From CAG-390 sp045644325 (GTDB lineage: Bacteria > Bacillota > Clostridia > Oscillospirales > CAG-272): 19,753 nt of DNA. The position numbers and the translations under genes were made by a program. Where the stretch lies: assembly GCA_045644325.1 (NCBI GenBank), contig JAZRGT010000070.1:1-19753 (forward strand), in the 5' to 3' direction. The notes beneath the pieces are model-generated. The model was not told the origin of the DNA. It ran no database searches and saw nothing but the letters and a program-made list of their open reading frames with translations. This document shows positions 1-6,258 of this stretch, one piece after another (position 1 is the first letter of the stretch; each line of letters starts with the position of its first letter).

Positions 1-242
1 ATGATGATTTCCTTGCCATCAACGATGATGGAGTTTTCGGTGGACTCAACGGTGTGAAGGTTCTCGCCGATTCTGCCGCAGTATGCGCCCTGAGCGGTGT
101 CATACTTGAGAAGGTGAGCGAGCATTGCAGGGCTGGTAAGGTCGTTGATTGCTACAACCTCGTAACCCTCTGCACCGAACATCTGACGGAATGCGAGACG
201 ACCGATGCGGCCAAAACCGTTAATTGCTACTTTTACTGACAT
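1..242 (-). CDS. gap: Glyceraldehyde-3-phosphate dehydrogenase, N-terminal part (cut by window edge)
   Basis: Catalyses the NAD-dependent oxidative phosphorylation of glyceraldehyde-3-phosphate in glycolysis, in the cytoplasm. Only the first ~80 residues are in the window. They begin MSVKVAINGFGRIGRLAFRQ, the classical N-terminal Rossmann fold with the NGFGRIGR dinucleotide-binding loop, followed by VVAINDLTSP and an AHLLKYDTAQG stretch typical of bacterial GapA-type enzymes. The start at 242 is supported by a GGAGGAATT ribosome site about 10 bases upstream. A promoter and a leader hairpin lie upstream (322-350 and 290-308). The catalytic Cys and the C-terminal domain are outside the window, so completeness cannot be judged. 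The family assignment is very secure; which GapDH paralogue it is cannot be told. Confidence 0.96.
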   Translation of the reverse strand, partial: MSVKVAINGFGRIGRLAFRQMFGAEGYEVVAINDLTSPAMLAHLLKYDTAQGAYCGRIGENLHTVESTENSIIVDGKEII

Positions 243-289
243 TTTTGGAATTCCTCCGTTTTATATGTTTTTTATTTTTTCGTAGTTAT

Positions 290-308
290 ATCGGGTATCT
301 CACCCGAT
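290..308 (-). promoter_or_regulatory. Leader hairpin of gap mRNA
   Basis: A 7-bp perfect stem (ATCGGGT / ACCCGAT) with a 5-base loop lies in the untranslated leader, between the promoter at 322-350 and the start codon at 242. It is followed on the transcript by a very A-rich stretch rather than T's, so it is not a terminator. A role as a 5' stability hairpin is possible but is inference. Confidence 0.45.
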
Positions 309-321
309 TTTTGCCTTATAT

Positions 322-350
322 ATTATACTCTATTTTAAGGGATTTTACAA
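322..350 (-). promoter_or_regulatory. Sigma-A promoter of gap
   Basis: Read on the minus strand: -35 TTGTAA (345-350), 17-base spacer, -10 TATAAT (322-327). This gives a leader of roughly 70 bases before the gap start. Confidence 0.7.
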
Positions 351-396
351 GAGGATAAAGGAAAAATTATCAATTTCATAACAATTTCCAATATTT

Positions 397-1140
397 TCAC
401 TTAAAACTTTCCCCGTTTTGGCGACTTTTTCCCGTCAATATACGGAATTTGATCATTTTAGGCAGATCTTTCATTCTTTTCGGCTCGCGGAGCATTCGCC
501 AGAGCCATTCAAGGTGCAGATTCATAAAAAGTTTCGGCGCGCGTCTGATATTTCCCCCCCATACGTCGAGCGCACCGCCGAGGCAGAGAATTGCACCGAC
601 GCCGACGAGCTTATCCTTGTTTTTATGAACCCATATCTCCTGCCGCGGAGAGCCGAGACAGACGGCGAGAAGGTCAGGCTTTTTTTCGGATATATCTTTT
701 ATTATTCCCGCATCATCCTCAAAATAACCGTGATGCGCACCGATAACGCGGAGTCCTGCGAGATTTGCAGTAAGCCTTTCAGCTGCTTTTTCGGCAACAC
801 CCGGCTTTGCGCCGAGAAGGTAGACGCTACCGCCGATTGCAGCAAGACTTTCGAGAACCGAGTAGGCGGTATCAATACCCGTGACTCTTTCGGGTAAAGG
901 TGTTCCCATTCGTTTTGCTGCAGAAATGATACCTACACCGTCCGCAAGCGACATATCGGCAGACGAGAGGGCGGAGAAGAGTGCTTCGTCTTTTTGGGAG
1001 TTCATAACCATTATCGGGTTGGGAGTTACGACGGTGAGGGGAAATGCGGTTTTGCGTTTGCAGGCGGTGAAGATTTTTTCGGAGGCTGTGCTTGCGGTTA
1101 TTGAATCAAACGAAATGTTCATTATGTGGATTCTTGACAT
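397..1140 (-). CDS. WecB/TagA/CpsF family glycosyltransferase
   Basis: 247-residue GT26-family enzyme. Members transfer N-acetylmannosamine or related sugars to an undecaprenyl-diphosphate-linked acceptor at the inner face of the membrane, for teichoic acid or exopolysaccharide linkage units. Visible signatures: TPNP at ~39-42, LADGVG with the conserved Asp67, VTGID at ~87-91, YLLGAKPG at ~107-114, SPRQE at 164-168, and the C-terminal HLEWLWRMLREPKR (209-222), the basic/aromatic appendage that docks to membrane. The length matches the family (~240-250). I chose the start at 1140 because AAGGAGGCAGAAGAATT precedes it with ideal spacing; an upstream in-frame ATG would add 30 hydrophobic residues that overlap the promoter. 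It is a single-gene unit with its own promoter. The precise sugar substrate cannot be read from sequence and no other wall-polymer genes adjoin. Confidence 0.93.
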   Translation of the reverse strand: MSRIHIMNISFDSITASTASEKIFTACKRKTAFPLTVVTPNPIMVMNSQKDEALFSALSSADMSLADGVGIISAAKRMGTPLPERVTGIDTAYSVLESLAAIGGSVYLLGAKPGVAEKAAERLTANLAGLRVIGAHHGYFEDDAGIIKDISEKKPDLLAVCLGSPRQEIWVHKNKDKLVGVGAILCLGGALDVWGGNIRRAPKLFMNLHLEWLWRMLREPKRMKDLPKMIKFRILTGKSRQNGESFK

Positions 1141-1174
1141 AATTCTTCTGCCTCCTTGATTTGTAATATAAAAT

Positions 1175-1203
1175 ATTATAACATAAGGTATGAATAATGT
1201 CAA
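1175..1203 (-). promoter_or_regulatory. Sigma-A promoter of the WecB/TagA gene
   Basis: Minus strand: perfect -35 TTGACA (1198-1203), 17-base spacer, perfect -10 TATAAT (1175-1180). Transcription would start about 25 bases upstream of the chosen ATG at 1140, supporting that start. Confidence 0.85.
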
Positions 1204-1247
1204 GTTTATGATTTGAGAACGACAAATCACTTTATTGAATTATCACT

Positions 1248-1386
1248 GTAGGGACCGACGTCCTCGGCGGTCCGTGGGCATTAAATTATATATTTGGCAA
1301 AATTCAGAAGCTATAATGATACTTTTTGTCTTAATGCACAGCAATAATTCAATTGGGCTCGGACCGCCGAGGACGTCGGTCCCTAC
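1248..1386. repeat. Inverted-repeat element with 27-bp perfect arms
   Basis: Arms 1248-1274 and 1360-1386 are exact reverse complements (27 of 27), beginning GTAGGGACCGACGTCC and GC-rich, and separated by an AT-rich 85-bp spacer. The strong composition contrast with its flanks and the terminal symmetry suggest a small non-autonomous mobile or dispersed palindromic repeat. No target-site duplication is evident and the spacer has no credible gene. Confidence 0.8.
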
Positions 1387-1456
1387 GTTTTCTAAATAAT
1401 ATTGATAGAATAATAAAATAAAACAACCAAAATTTTCGTAAAAATCAATCTTCATC

Positions 1457-1485
1457 TTGACATCTCATCAATTTTGTTTTATAAT
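1457..1485 (+). promoter_or_regulatory. Sigma-A promoter of proS
   Basis: Perfect consensus: TTGACA (1457-1462), 17 bases, TATAAT (1480-1485). The start site would fall near 1492, leaving a leader of only ~30 bases, too short for a T-box or other leader control. Confidence 0.88.
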
Positions 1486-1523
1486 ATATGATGTATTATT
1501 ATGTTAGCGAAAGGAATCAAAAA

Positions 1524-2963
1524 ATGGCTGACAACAAGAAGATGGTTGATGCTATCACATCAATGGAAACAGATTTTGCCCAGTGGTATACCGACGTCGT
1601 TAAGAAGGCGGAGCTGGTTGACTATTCGGGTGTTAAGGGATGTATGATCATCCGCCCCTACGGATACGCAATTTGGGAAAATATCCAGCGCATCCTTGAC
1701 GCCGAGTTCAAGAAGCTCGGTCACGAGAACGTATATATGCCTATGTTCATTCCCGAGTCGCTTCTTCAGAAGGAAGCTGACCACGTTGCGGGCTTTGCTC
1801 CCGAGTGCGCGATCGTAACGATCGGCGGACAGAACAAGCTCTCTGAGCGTCTTATCGTTCGTCCTACCTCGGAAACCCTTTTCTGCGAGCACTACAAGAA
1901 CATTATTCAGTCCTACCGCGACCTGCCCAAGCTCTATAACCAGTGGTGTAACGTAGTTCGTTGGGAGAAGACTACCCGTCCCTTCCTCCGTACATCCGAG
2001 TTCCTCTGGCAGGAGGGGCACACCATGCACGAGACCGAGGAAGAGGCACGCGAGGAGACTATCCGTATGCTCGATGTTTACGCTGATTTCTACGAGAACT
2101 CGCTCGCTATCCCCGTAGTCAAGGGTCAGAAGACCGAGAAGGAAAAGTTCGCGGGTGCGGTTGAGACCTACACCGTCGAGCCCATGATGCACAACGGCGT
2201 TGCGCTTCAGGGCGGTACCACTCACTATTTCGGCGACGGCTTTGCAAAGGCGTTCGATATTAAGTATACCGCTCGCGACAATCAGATCAAGTATCCTCAC
2301 CAGACCTCTTGGGGCGTTTCGACCCGTATGATCGGCGCGATCATTATGACCCACGGCGACGACAACGGACTCATTCTTCCTCCCGCAATCGCTCCCACTC
2401 AGGTCGTTATCATTCCCGTTGCACAGCATAAGGAAGGCGTTCTCGATGCCGCTTATGCACTCCGCGACAAGCTTTCCGCGAAATTCCGCGTAAAGGTTGA
2501 CGACAGCGACAACTCCACCGGCTGGAAGTATTCGCAGTACGAGATGAAGGGCGTTCCGCTCCGTATCGAGATCGGTCCGCGCGACATCGAAAACAACTCC
2601 TGCGTTCTCGTTTCGAGAGTAAGCCGTGCAAAGACCTTCGTTTCTCTCGACGGAATTGAGGAGTCGGTTGAGGCAGGACTCAAGAGCGTTCACGACGAGC
2701 TCTACAACCGCGCTCTCGAGAACCTCAAGACCCGCACCTCCAACGCGGCAACCTGGGAGGAATTCCTTGACATCGCCGAGAACAAGTCGGGCTTCATCCG
2801 CGCAATGTGGTGCGGCTGCTCCGAGTGCGAGGACAAGATCAAGGACGAGACCGGCGGCGTGAAGTCCCGTTGCATCCCCTTCGATGAGGAACAGCTCTCC
2901 GACGTTTGCGTATGCTGCGGCAAGCCCGCAAAGCATATGGTCGTTTGGGGACGTCAGTATTAA
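1524..2963 (+). CDS. proS: Prolyl-tRNA synthetase, archaeal/eukaryote-type
   Basis: Class II aminoacyl-tRNA synthetase that charges tRNA-Pro with proline (ATP-dependent) in the cytoplasm. 479 residues, the size of the archaeal-type enzyme without the ~180-residue editing insertion of the E. coli type. Motif 2 surrounds RWEKTTRPFLRTSEF (146-160), motif 3 is around SWGVSTRMIGA (262-272), and the anticodon-binding domain covers ~290-390. The C-terminal zinc-type domain has Cys at 430, 432, 435, 450, 462, 464 and 465, and the protein ends in the hallmark GRQY with terminal Tyr. The start at 1524 follows AAAGGAATC; the upstream in-frame ATG at 1488 would overlap the promoter region. A strong terminator-like hairpin follows at 2966. 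This ProRS type is common in some Clostridia. Confidence 0.97.
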   Translation: MADNKKMVDAITSMETDFAQWYTDVVKKAELVDYSGVKGCMIIRPYGYAIWENIQRILDAEFKKLGHENVYMPMFIPESLLQKEADHVAGFAPECAIVTIGGQNKLSERLIVRPTSETLFCEHYKNIIQSYRDLPKLYNQWCNVVRWEKTTRPFLRTSEFLWQEGHTMHETEEEAREETIRMLDVYADFYENSLAIPVVKGQKTEKEKFAGAVETYTVEPMMHNGVALQGGTTHYFGDGFAKAFDIKYTARDNQIKYPHQTSWGVSTRMIGAIIMTHGDDNGLILPPAIAPTQVVIIPVAQHKEGVLDAAYALRDKLSAKFRVKVDDSDNSTGWKYSQYEMKGVPLRIEIGPRDIENNSCVLVSRVSRAKTFVSLDGIEESVEAGLKSVHDELYNRALENLKTRTSNAATWEEFLDIAENKSGFIRAMWCGCSECEDKIKDETGGVKSRCIPFDEEQLSDVCVCCGKPAKHMVVWGRQY

Positions 2964-2965
2964 TA

Positions 2966-3003
2966 TTTTTCAAAACGGCGGCGATTGCCGCCGTTTTGAA
3001 AAA
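2966..3003 (+). terminator. Rho-independent terminator after proS
   Basis: 17-bp perfect stem with a 4-base GATT loop directly after the stop codon. The GGCGGC/GCCGCC core is flanked by AAAAC and GTTTT, giving an A-tract/stem/T-tract arrangement. Confidence 0.8.
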
Positions 3004-3006
3004 CAC

Positions 3007-3170
3007 GTTCGCCTTTGGCGAACATATCGTGTGAAACATATCGTGCGCAGCATATCGTATGAGCGCAGCGAATATCTCGTGTTTACCTCGTCTTCGACAC
3101 GATATGCCTTCGGCACGATATATCTTCGATACGATATACCTTCGGTACGATATGCCGCTGCGCGGCGTGA
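3007..3170. repeat. Palindromic tandem-repeat array (CATATCGT / ACGATATG units)
   Basis: A GTTCGCC-TTT-GGCGAAC hairpin (3007-3023) is followed by three direct copies of CATATCGT starting at 3023, 3037 and 3051 (14-bp period). Four inverted copies (ACGATAT core) follow, with units starting at 3098, 3114, 3130 and 3146 (exact 16-bp period). Between the inverted copies lie mini-hairpins with TTC loops, such as TGCC-TTC-GGCA. The left and right halves can pair to form a long branched structure. It occupies most of the space between the proS terminator and the PHP gene. No promoter or coding capacity is convincing here. Confidence 0.8.
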
Positions 3171-3199
3171 TTTTATGATAGGAAAGGAACTACGCTAAG

Positions 3200-4165
3200 A
3201 TGAAAATCCTCCACGACGTACACAACCACAATATTTTCTCCAACTGCTGTAATGACAATTCGGCTTCCACCGATGCTTTTGTCGCAAGAGAAGTTGAGCT
3301 TGGCAACAAGATCTTCGGTCTTTCCAACCACATCTGGGACGAGAGCGTAAAGGGCGCGTCCTATTGGTACAGCAAGCAGACCATCACCAAGGCGGAGGAG
3401 GCGAAGGCTTACCTTGCTAAAGCCCCCGAAACGCTGAAGTGCCTTTTCGGCGCGGAGAGCGAGTATTTCCATTGCCACGACAGACTCGGAATGTCCGTCG
3501 AGGGCGCGAAGCGTTTTGATTATATGCTCATTCCTCATTCTCATCAGCATATGAGAAATCAGGTGCTTTGGGATCTCCCCGAAATTCAGGAAATGCGCGC
3601 GAAGATCGCGGCTGACGTTGCGGCGGCTCTGCCCTATCTTGCAGAGGACACCGTCAAGGTCATGGCAAATGCCCTCGGCGAGGCGCACCTCAAGAAGTAC
3701 GTTGAGCAGAAGACCGATCTCGGCAAGTATATGGCTGACGCAGCTGTCAAGAGCTTCTACGATCTCTGCGCGAACGAAACCTTTATCAAGATCTGCGCGA
3801 CTGTTCCCACATCGATTGCACATCCCTTCGCGTTCTGCGGAATCCCCAACGAGATCAAGAATTCTTTCCTTATTAATATCCCCGATGAGGTGCTTTACGA
3901 TTGCTTTACCAAGGCGAAGGCGATCGGAGCTTACTGCGAAATCAACTGCGCGGCTGTAACCGAGCACGGTATGGATCTTGAGCAGAATCAGCTCATCAGA
4001 GTTTTCCGCAACGCAAAGCGTGCGGGCTGTCAGTTCACGTTCGGTACTGACTCGCATTCTGTCAAGAGTCTCGATATCATTCGTGTCGGCGATACCGTTG
4101 CCGAAGTTCTCGGACTCACCAAGTCGGATATTGCGGAATATCTCAGGGATGGAGTAGAAGAGTAA
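3200..4165 (+). CDS. PHP-domain metal-dependent hydrolase (histidinol-phosphatase-like)
   Basis: 321 residues with the polymerase-and-histidinol-phosphatase (PHP) fold, a TIM-like barrel that binds two or three metals and hydrolyses phosphoesters. Metal-ligand motifs seen in order: HxH at His8/His10 (DVHNHN), His44 (SNHIWDE), Glu86 (FGAESEY), His113/His115 (IPHSHQH), an IAHPF motif in the second half, and the closing GTDSH Asp/His pair. The family includes HisK-type histidinol phosphatase, but no his genes are nearby, so the substrate is unknown. The start at 3200 follows GGAAAGGA about 11 bases upstream. It is flanked by a palindromic array upstream and hairpins downstream, with no obvious promoter of its own; read-through from proS past its terminator is possible. 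Confidence 0.85.
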   Translation: MKILHDVHNHNIFSNCCNDNSASTDAFVAREVELGNKIFGLSNHIWDESVKGASYWYSKQTITKAEEAKAYLAKAPETLKCLFGAESEYFHCHDRLGMSVEGAKRFDYMLIPHSHQHMRNQVLWDLPEIQEMRAKIAADVAAALPYLAEDTVKVMANALGEAHLKKYVEQKTDLGKYMADAAVKSFYDLCANETFIKICATVPTSIAHPFAFCGIPNEIKNSFLINIPDEVLYDCFTKAKAIGAYCEINCAAVTEHGMDLEQNQLIRVFRNAKRAGCQFTFGTDSHSVKSLDIIRVGDTVAEVLGLTKSDIAEYLRDGVEE

Positions 4166-4222
4166 TTTCTTAAGTTGTGTCCGATTATTAATTATTAAAG
4201 TTAACGAAATATATTAAAATTC

Positions 4223-4253
4223 GTTTTTTCAGCGGCTTTGCCGCTGAAAAAAC
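4223..4253. terminator. Symmetric hairpin after the PHP gene
   Basis: 14-bp perfect stem (GTTTTTTCAGCGGC and its complement) with a TTT loop. A-tract and T-tract are built into the stem ends, so it could end transcription in either direction; it lies 57 bases after the PHP stop codon. Confidence 0.65.
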
Positions 4254-4295
4254 ACCTATAAAACGAGCCAAGCGAGTTCGCGCGCCGAGGGGAGC

Positions 4296-4382
4296 TGTCA
4301 AAATCTTTGATTTTGACAAGCGGCGATAAGCGCGCGTTCCCCGCCGCGCGGCTTTCAATTGTAAAACGCAGTTTTACAATTG
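4296..4382. repeat. Two triloop hairpins upstream of the SEDS gene
   Basis: TGTCAAAATC-TTT-GATTTTGACA (4296-4318) and CAATTGTAAAAC-GCA-GTTTTACAATTG (4356-4382) are perfect stems of 10 and 12 bp with three-base loops. They lie in a GC-rich stretch and the second ends ten bases before the ribosome site of the gene at 4407. No clear sigma-A promoter is visible between 4166 and 4406. Confidence 0.7.
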
Positions 4383-4406
4383 GTATTTTGAAACGGAGGT
4401 GAAGAT

Positions 4407-5537
4407 ATGAAGCCCTTATCTACGGGTACGGGACTTAAGGACAGGCTCAAGCAATTTGATATCTGTCTGCTTGTCTGCACCTCTGTTTTGTCGATTTTGA
4501 GCCTTCTTCTGATGTATTCGATCGCAGACAAGGAGGAGCTCGGCTTCGGACTGCTCAGAATGCAGTCGGCGGCAACCGTTGTTGGCGTTCTTGTAATGGT
4601 CTTTCTTGCGACGGTCGATTATCAGGAGGTAGTTGACAAGCTTTGGATGATCTTTCTTATCGGCGAGATCGGACTTCTCGGTATCACGCTGATATACGGC
4701 GTTGCCGAGGGCGAAAACGTGAGCTGGCTGAAGGTCGGCCCCGTCACGCTTCAGCCGTCGGAGTTCGTTAAGGGTACCTTTATAGTTACTTTTTCAAAGC
4801 ATATAGATATGGTCAAGCACAGGATCAATCACCCGCTCTCGCTTGCGGGACTCGGACTTCACGCGGGTGTTATCATCGGTCTTATAATGCTTTCGGGCGA
4901 CCTCGGAGTTGCGCTCGTTTATTGCGGTATAGTCGCTCTGATGCTTTTCTGCGCGGGACTTAGTATCTTTTATTTCCTCGGAGCGGGCGTTGCGGCGTTC
5001 GTTGCGATACCTTACGTCTGGGATTTTTTGAAGGAATACCAAAGAAACCGTATAATTTACGGCTTTGACCCCGAAAGCGACCCCGAGGAATACGGTTATC
5101 AAGCGCTCCTCGGCAGGGATGCGCTCGCAAACGGCGGAATGTTCGGTAAGGGTATTCACGGCGGCGAGTATTATCACGATCTTTTCGCTTGCGAAAACGA
5201 TTTTGCATTTTCTACCTTGTGTGAGAAATTCGGACTCGTCTGCGGAATTCTCGTTCTCATTTGCCTTACCGTTATAGTTTTTCGTGTTTTTATGATCGCG
5301 CGGACGTCAAGAAAGGACAGCGGCGCGTTCCTTTGCATCGGAGTTGCGGCGGCAATAGTGGTGCAGACGACCGAGAATATCGGAATGTGCCTTGCGATGC
5401 TTCCCGTTATCGGAATTACGCTTCCCTTTATAAGCTACGGCGGTTCTTCGACACTTGCGATGTACCTCCTCCTCGGAATGGTGCATTCGGTAAAAACCCA
5501 CCGAGTCAAGTATAATTTTGAGCGTGAACACGCATAA
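4407..5537 (+). CDS. SEDS-family peptidoglycan polymerase (FtsW/RodA/SpoVE type)
   Basis: 376-residue polytopic membrane protein. SEDS proteins polymerise lipid II into glycan strands together with a class B penicillin-binding protein, for elongation, division or sporulation. Signature regions: WLKVGPVTLQPSEFVKG (107-123), SGDLGVA with the catalytic-type Asp165, the large extracytoplasmic loop with YQRNRIIYGFDPESDP (~211-226) and GGMFGKGI, NDFAFSTLCEKFG (264-276), and GITLPFISYGGSS (336-348). About ten membrane segments are visible. The start at 4407 has an excellent GGAGGTG site. No partner penicillin-binding protein adjoins, so RodA, FtsW and SpoVE cannot be told apart with certainty; the sequence reads most like RodA. 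The SGDLG form replaces the more usual Q-P/K-DLG. Confidence 0.92.
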   Translation: MKPLSTGTGLKDRLKQFDICLLVCTSVLSILSLLLMYSIADKEELGFGLLRMQSAATVVGVLVMVFLATVDYQEVVDKLWMIFLIGEIGLLGITLIYGVAEGENVSWLKVGPVTLQPSEFVKGTFIVTFSKHIDMVKHRINHPLSLAGLGLHAGVIIGLIMLSGDLGVALVYCGIVALMLFCAGLSIFYFLGAGVAAFVAIPYVWDFLKEYQRNRIIYGFDPESDPEEYGYQALLGRDALANGGMFGKGIHGGEYYHDLFACENDFAFSTLCEKFGLVCGILVLICLTVIVFRVFMIARTSRKDSGAFLCIGVAAAIVVQTTENIGMCLAMLPVIGITLPFISYGGSSTLAMYLLLGMVHSVKTHRVKYNFEREHA

Positions 5538-5543
5538 AACAAT

Positions 5544-5591
5544 ATCCTCCCGAATAAAAACTAATGAGAGTTAGTTTCGGGAGGATTTTTT
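5544..5591 (+). terminator. Terminator hairpin carrying the next gene's ribosome site
   Basis: Outer stem ATCCTCCCGAA (5544-5554) pairs with TTCGGGAGGAT (5576-5586); an inner AACTAA/TTAGTT stem (5559-5564/5571-5576) closes a TGAGAG loop. The run TTTTTT that follows makes it terminator-like for the SEDS gene. The 3' arm contains GGGAGGA, placed six bases before the ATG at 5592, so the same sequence is the Shine-Dalgarno of the DUF4830 gene and would be paired in the hairpin. Confidence 0.8.
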
Positions 5592-6080
5592 ATGTTTATT
5601 TACTCATTCAGAGCGAGCACTCTGCGCTTTTTCGCGCTTTTGCTGCTTGCCGCGGGCGCGCTGACCGCGCTGATCGTTTTCGTCCCCGCTTATGAGCCAC
5701 CGCAGTATGACGACACCGCCGCCTCGATCAGCTACGATAAGATCGAAACGAACGAGGATCGCATCGCCTTTCTCGCGCAGTTTGGCTACAAGGTCTCGGG
5801 CGAGCCGATCGAGAGCGTTGAGCTGACCTTGCCCGACGATTTCGACCGCGTTTTTTCGGGTTATAACGAGCTCCAGAAGGCGCAGGGACTTGATTTGACC
5901 AAATACAAGGGCAAGACCGTCACGCGGTATACCTATGAGGTGTCGGATTACCCCGGCCACGAGGGAGAGAAGATATACGCCAATCTCATCGTCCGCAAAA
6001 ACCGCATAATCGCGGGCGACATCTGCTCCGCAGAGCCGAGCGGCTTTATCCACGGCTTTGAGAGGAGCGAAAGTCAGTAA
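5592..6080 (+). CDS. DUF4830 domain-containing membrane-anchored protein
   Basis: 162 residues. A single N-terminal hydrophobic segment (~11-32, RFFALLLLAAGALTALIVF) acts as a signal anchor or uncleaved signal peptide, followed by an extracytoplasmic domain. Residues ~57-155 match DUF4830 as I know it: FLAQFGYKVSGEPIE, LTLPDDFDRVFSGYNELQKAQGLDL, YKGKTVTRYTYEV and a C-terminal GFIHGFE. Its function is not established. The gene follows the SEDS gene by 54 bases and its ribosome site lies inside the terminator-like hairpin between them, which suggests its translation or expression is limited or conditional. No other promoter is apparent. The domain call is good; a role in envelope biology is inference from location only. 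Confidence 0.82.
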   Translation: MFIYSFRASTLRFFALLLLAAGALTALIVFVPAYEPPQYDDTAASISYDKIETNEDRIAFLAQFGYKVSGEPIESVELTLPDDFDRVFSGYNELQKAQGLDLTKYKGKTVTRYTYEVSDYPGHEGEKIYANLIVRKNRIIAGDICSAEPSGFIHGFERSESQ

Positions 6081-6084
6081 AAAA

Positions 6085-6258
6085 GTGCAGAGTTAAGAGT
6101 GCAGAATGCAGAGTTAAGGAGATTTTCCTCGCAAGGCTCGGAAAATAATATTTTATAAATAATCGCGGATATGGCGTTTCCATATCCGCGATTTTCATAT
6201 TATTTTCGCGTATGCGAAAATTTCCTTAACTCTGCACTCTTAACTCGGCACTCTGCAC
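6085..6258. repeat. Inverted element of GTGCAGAGTTAAG units around a hairpin
   Basis: The left side (6085-6120) carries GTGCAGAGTTAAGA, TGCAGAGTTAAGG and related units. The right side (6222-6258) carries them in inverse orientation, as CCTTAAC, TCTGCACTC and TTAACTC units. Inside are ATTTTCC/GGAAAAT (6122-6146), a central 14-bp hairpin (6161-6193) and TTTTCGC-GTA-(T)GCGAAAA (6204-6220). It lies between two convergent genes and abuts the stop codon of the ROK kinase. A half copy occurs at 8910-8936. Confidence 0.75.
6161..6193. terminator. Bidirectional terminator between DUF4830 and ROK genes
   Basis: Perfect 14-bp stem AATCGCGGATATGG with its complement and a CGTTT loop, flanked by TTTTATAAAT on the left and TTTTCAT on the right. 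It is placed to stop transcription from both convergent genes. Confidence 0.7.

Noticed and set aside
1387..1523. T-box or other leader riboswitch before proS
   Set aside because: A perfect promoter at 1457-1485 leaves about 30 bases of leader, with no T-box motif and no terminator.
1560..2936. 458-residue open frame antisense to proS
   Set aside because: It mirrors the strongly conserved proS frame, has low-complexity Leu/Val/Gly-rich content, and has no ribosome site or family match; it arises from codon bias on the other strand.
3023..3154. CRISPR-like array
   Set aside because: The units are 7-9 bases with 14-16 base periods, are palindromic and have no spacers of CRISPR length or cas genes.
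3173..4057. 294-residue open frame antisense to the PHP gene
   Set aside because: The plus strand carries all PHP metal motifs and a ribosome site; the antisense frame has neither motifs nor a ribosome site.
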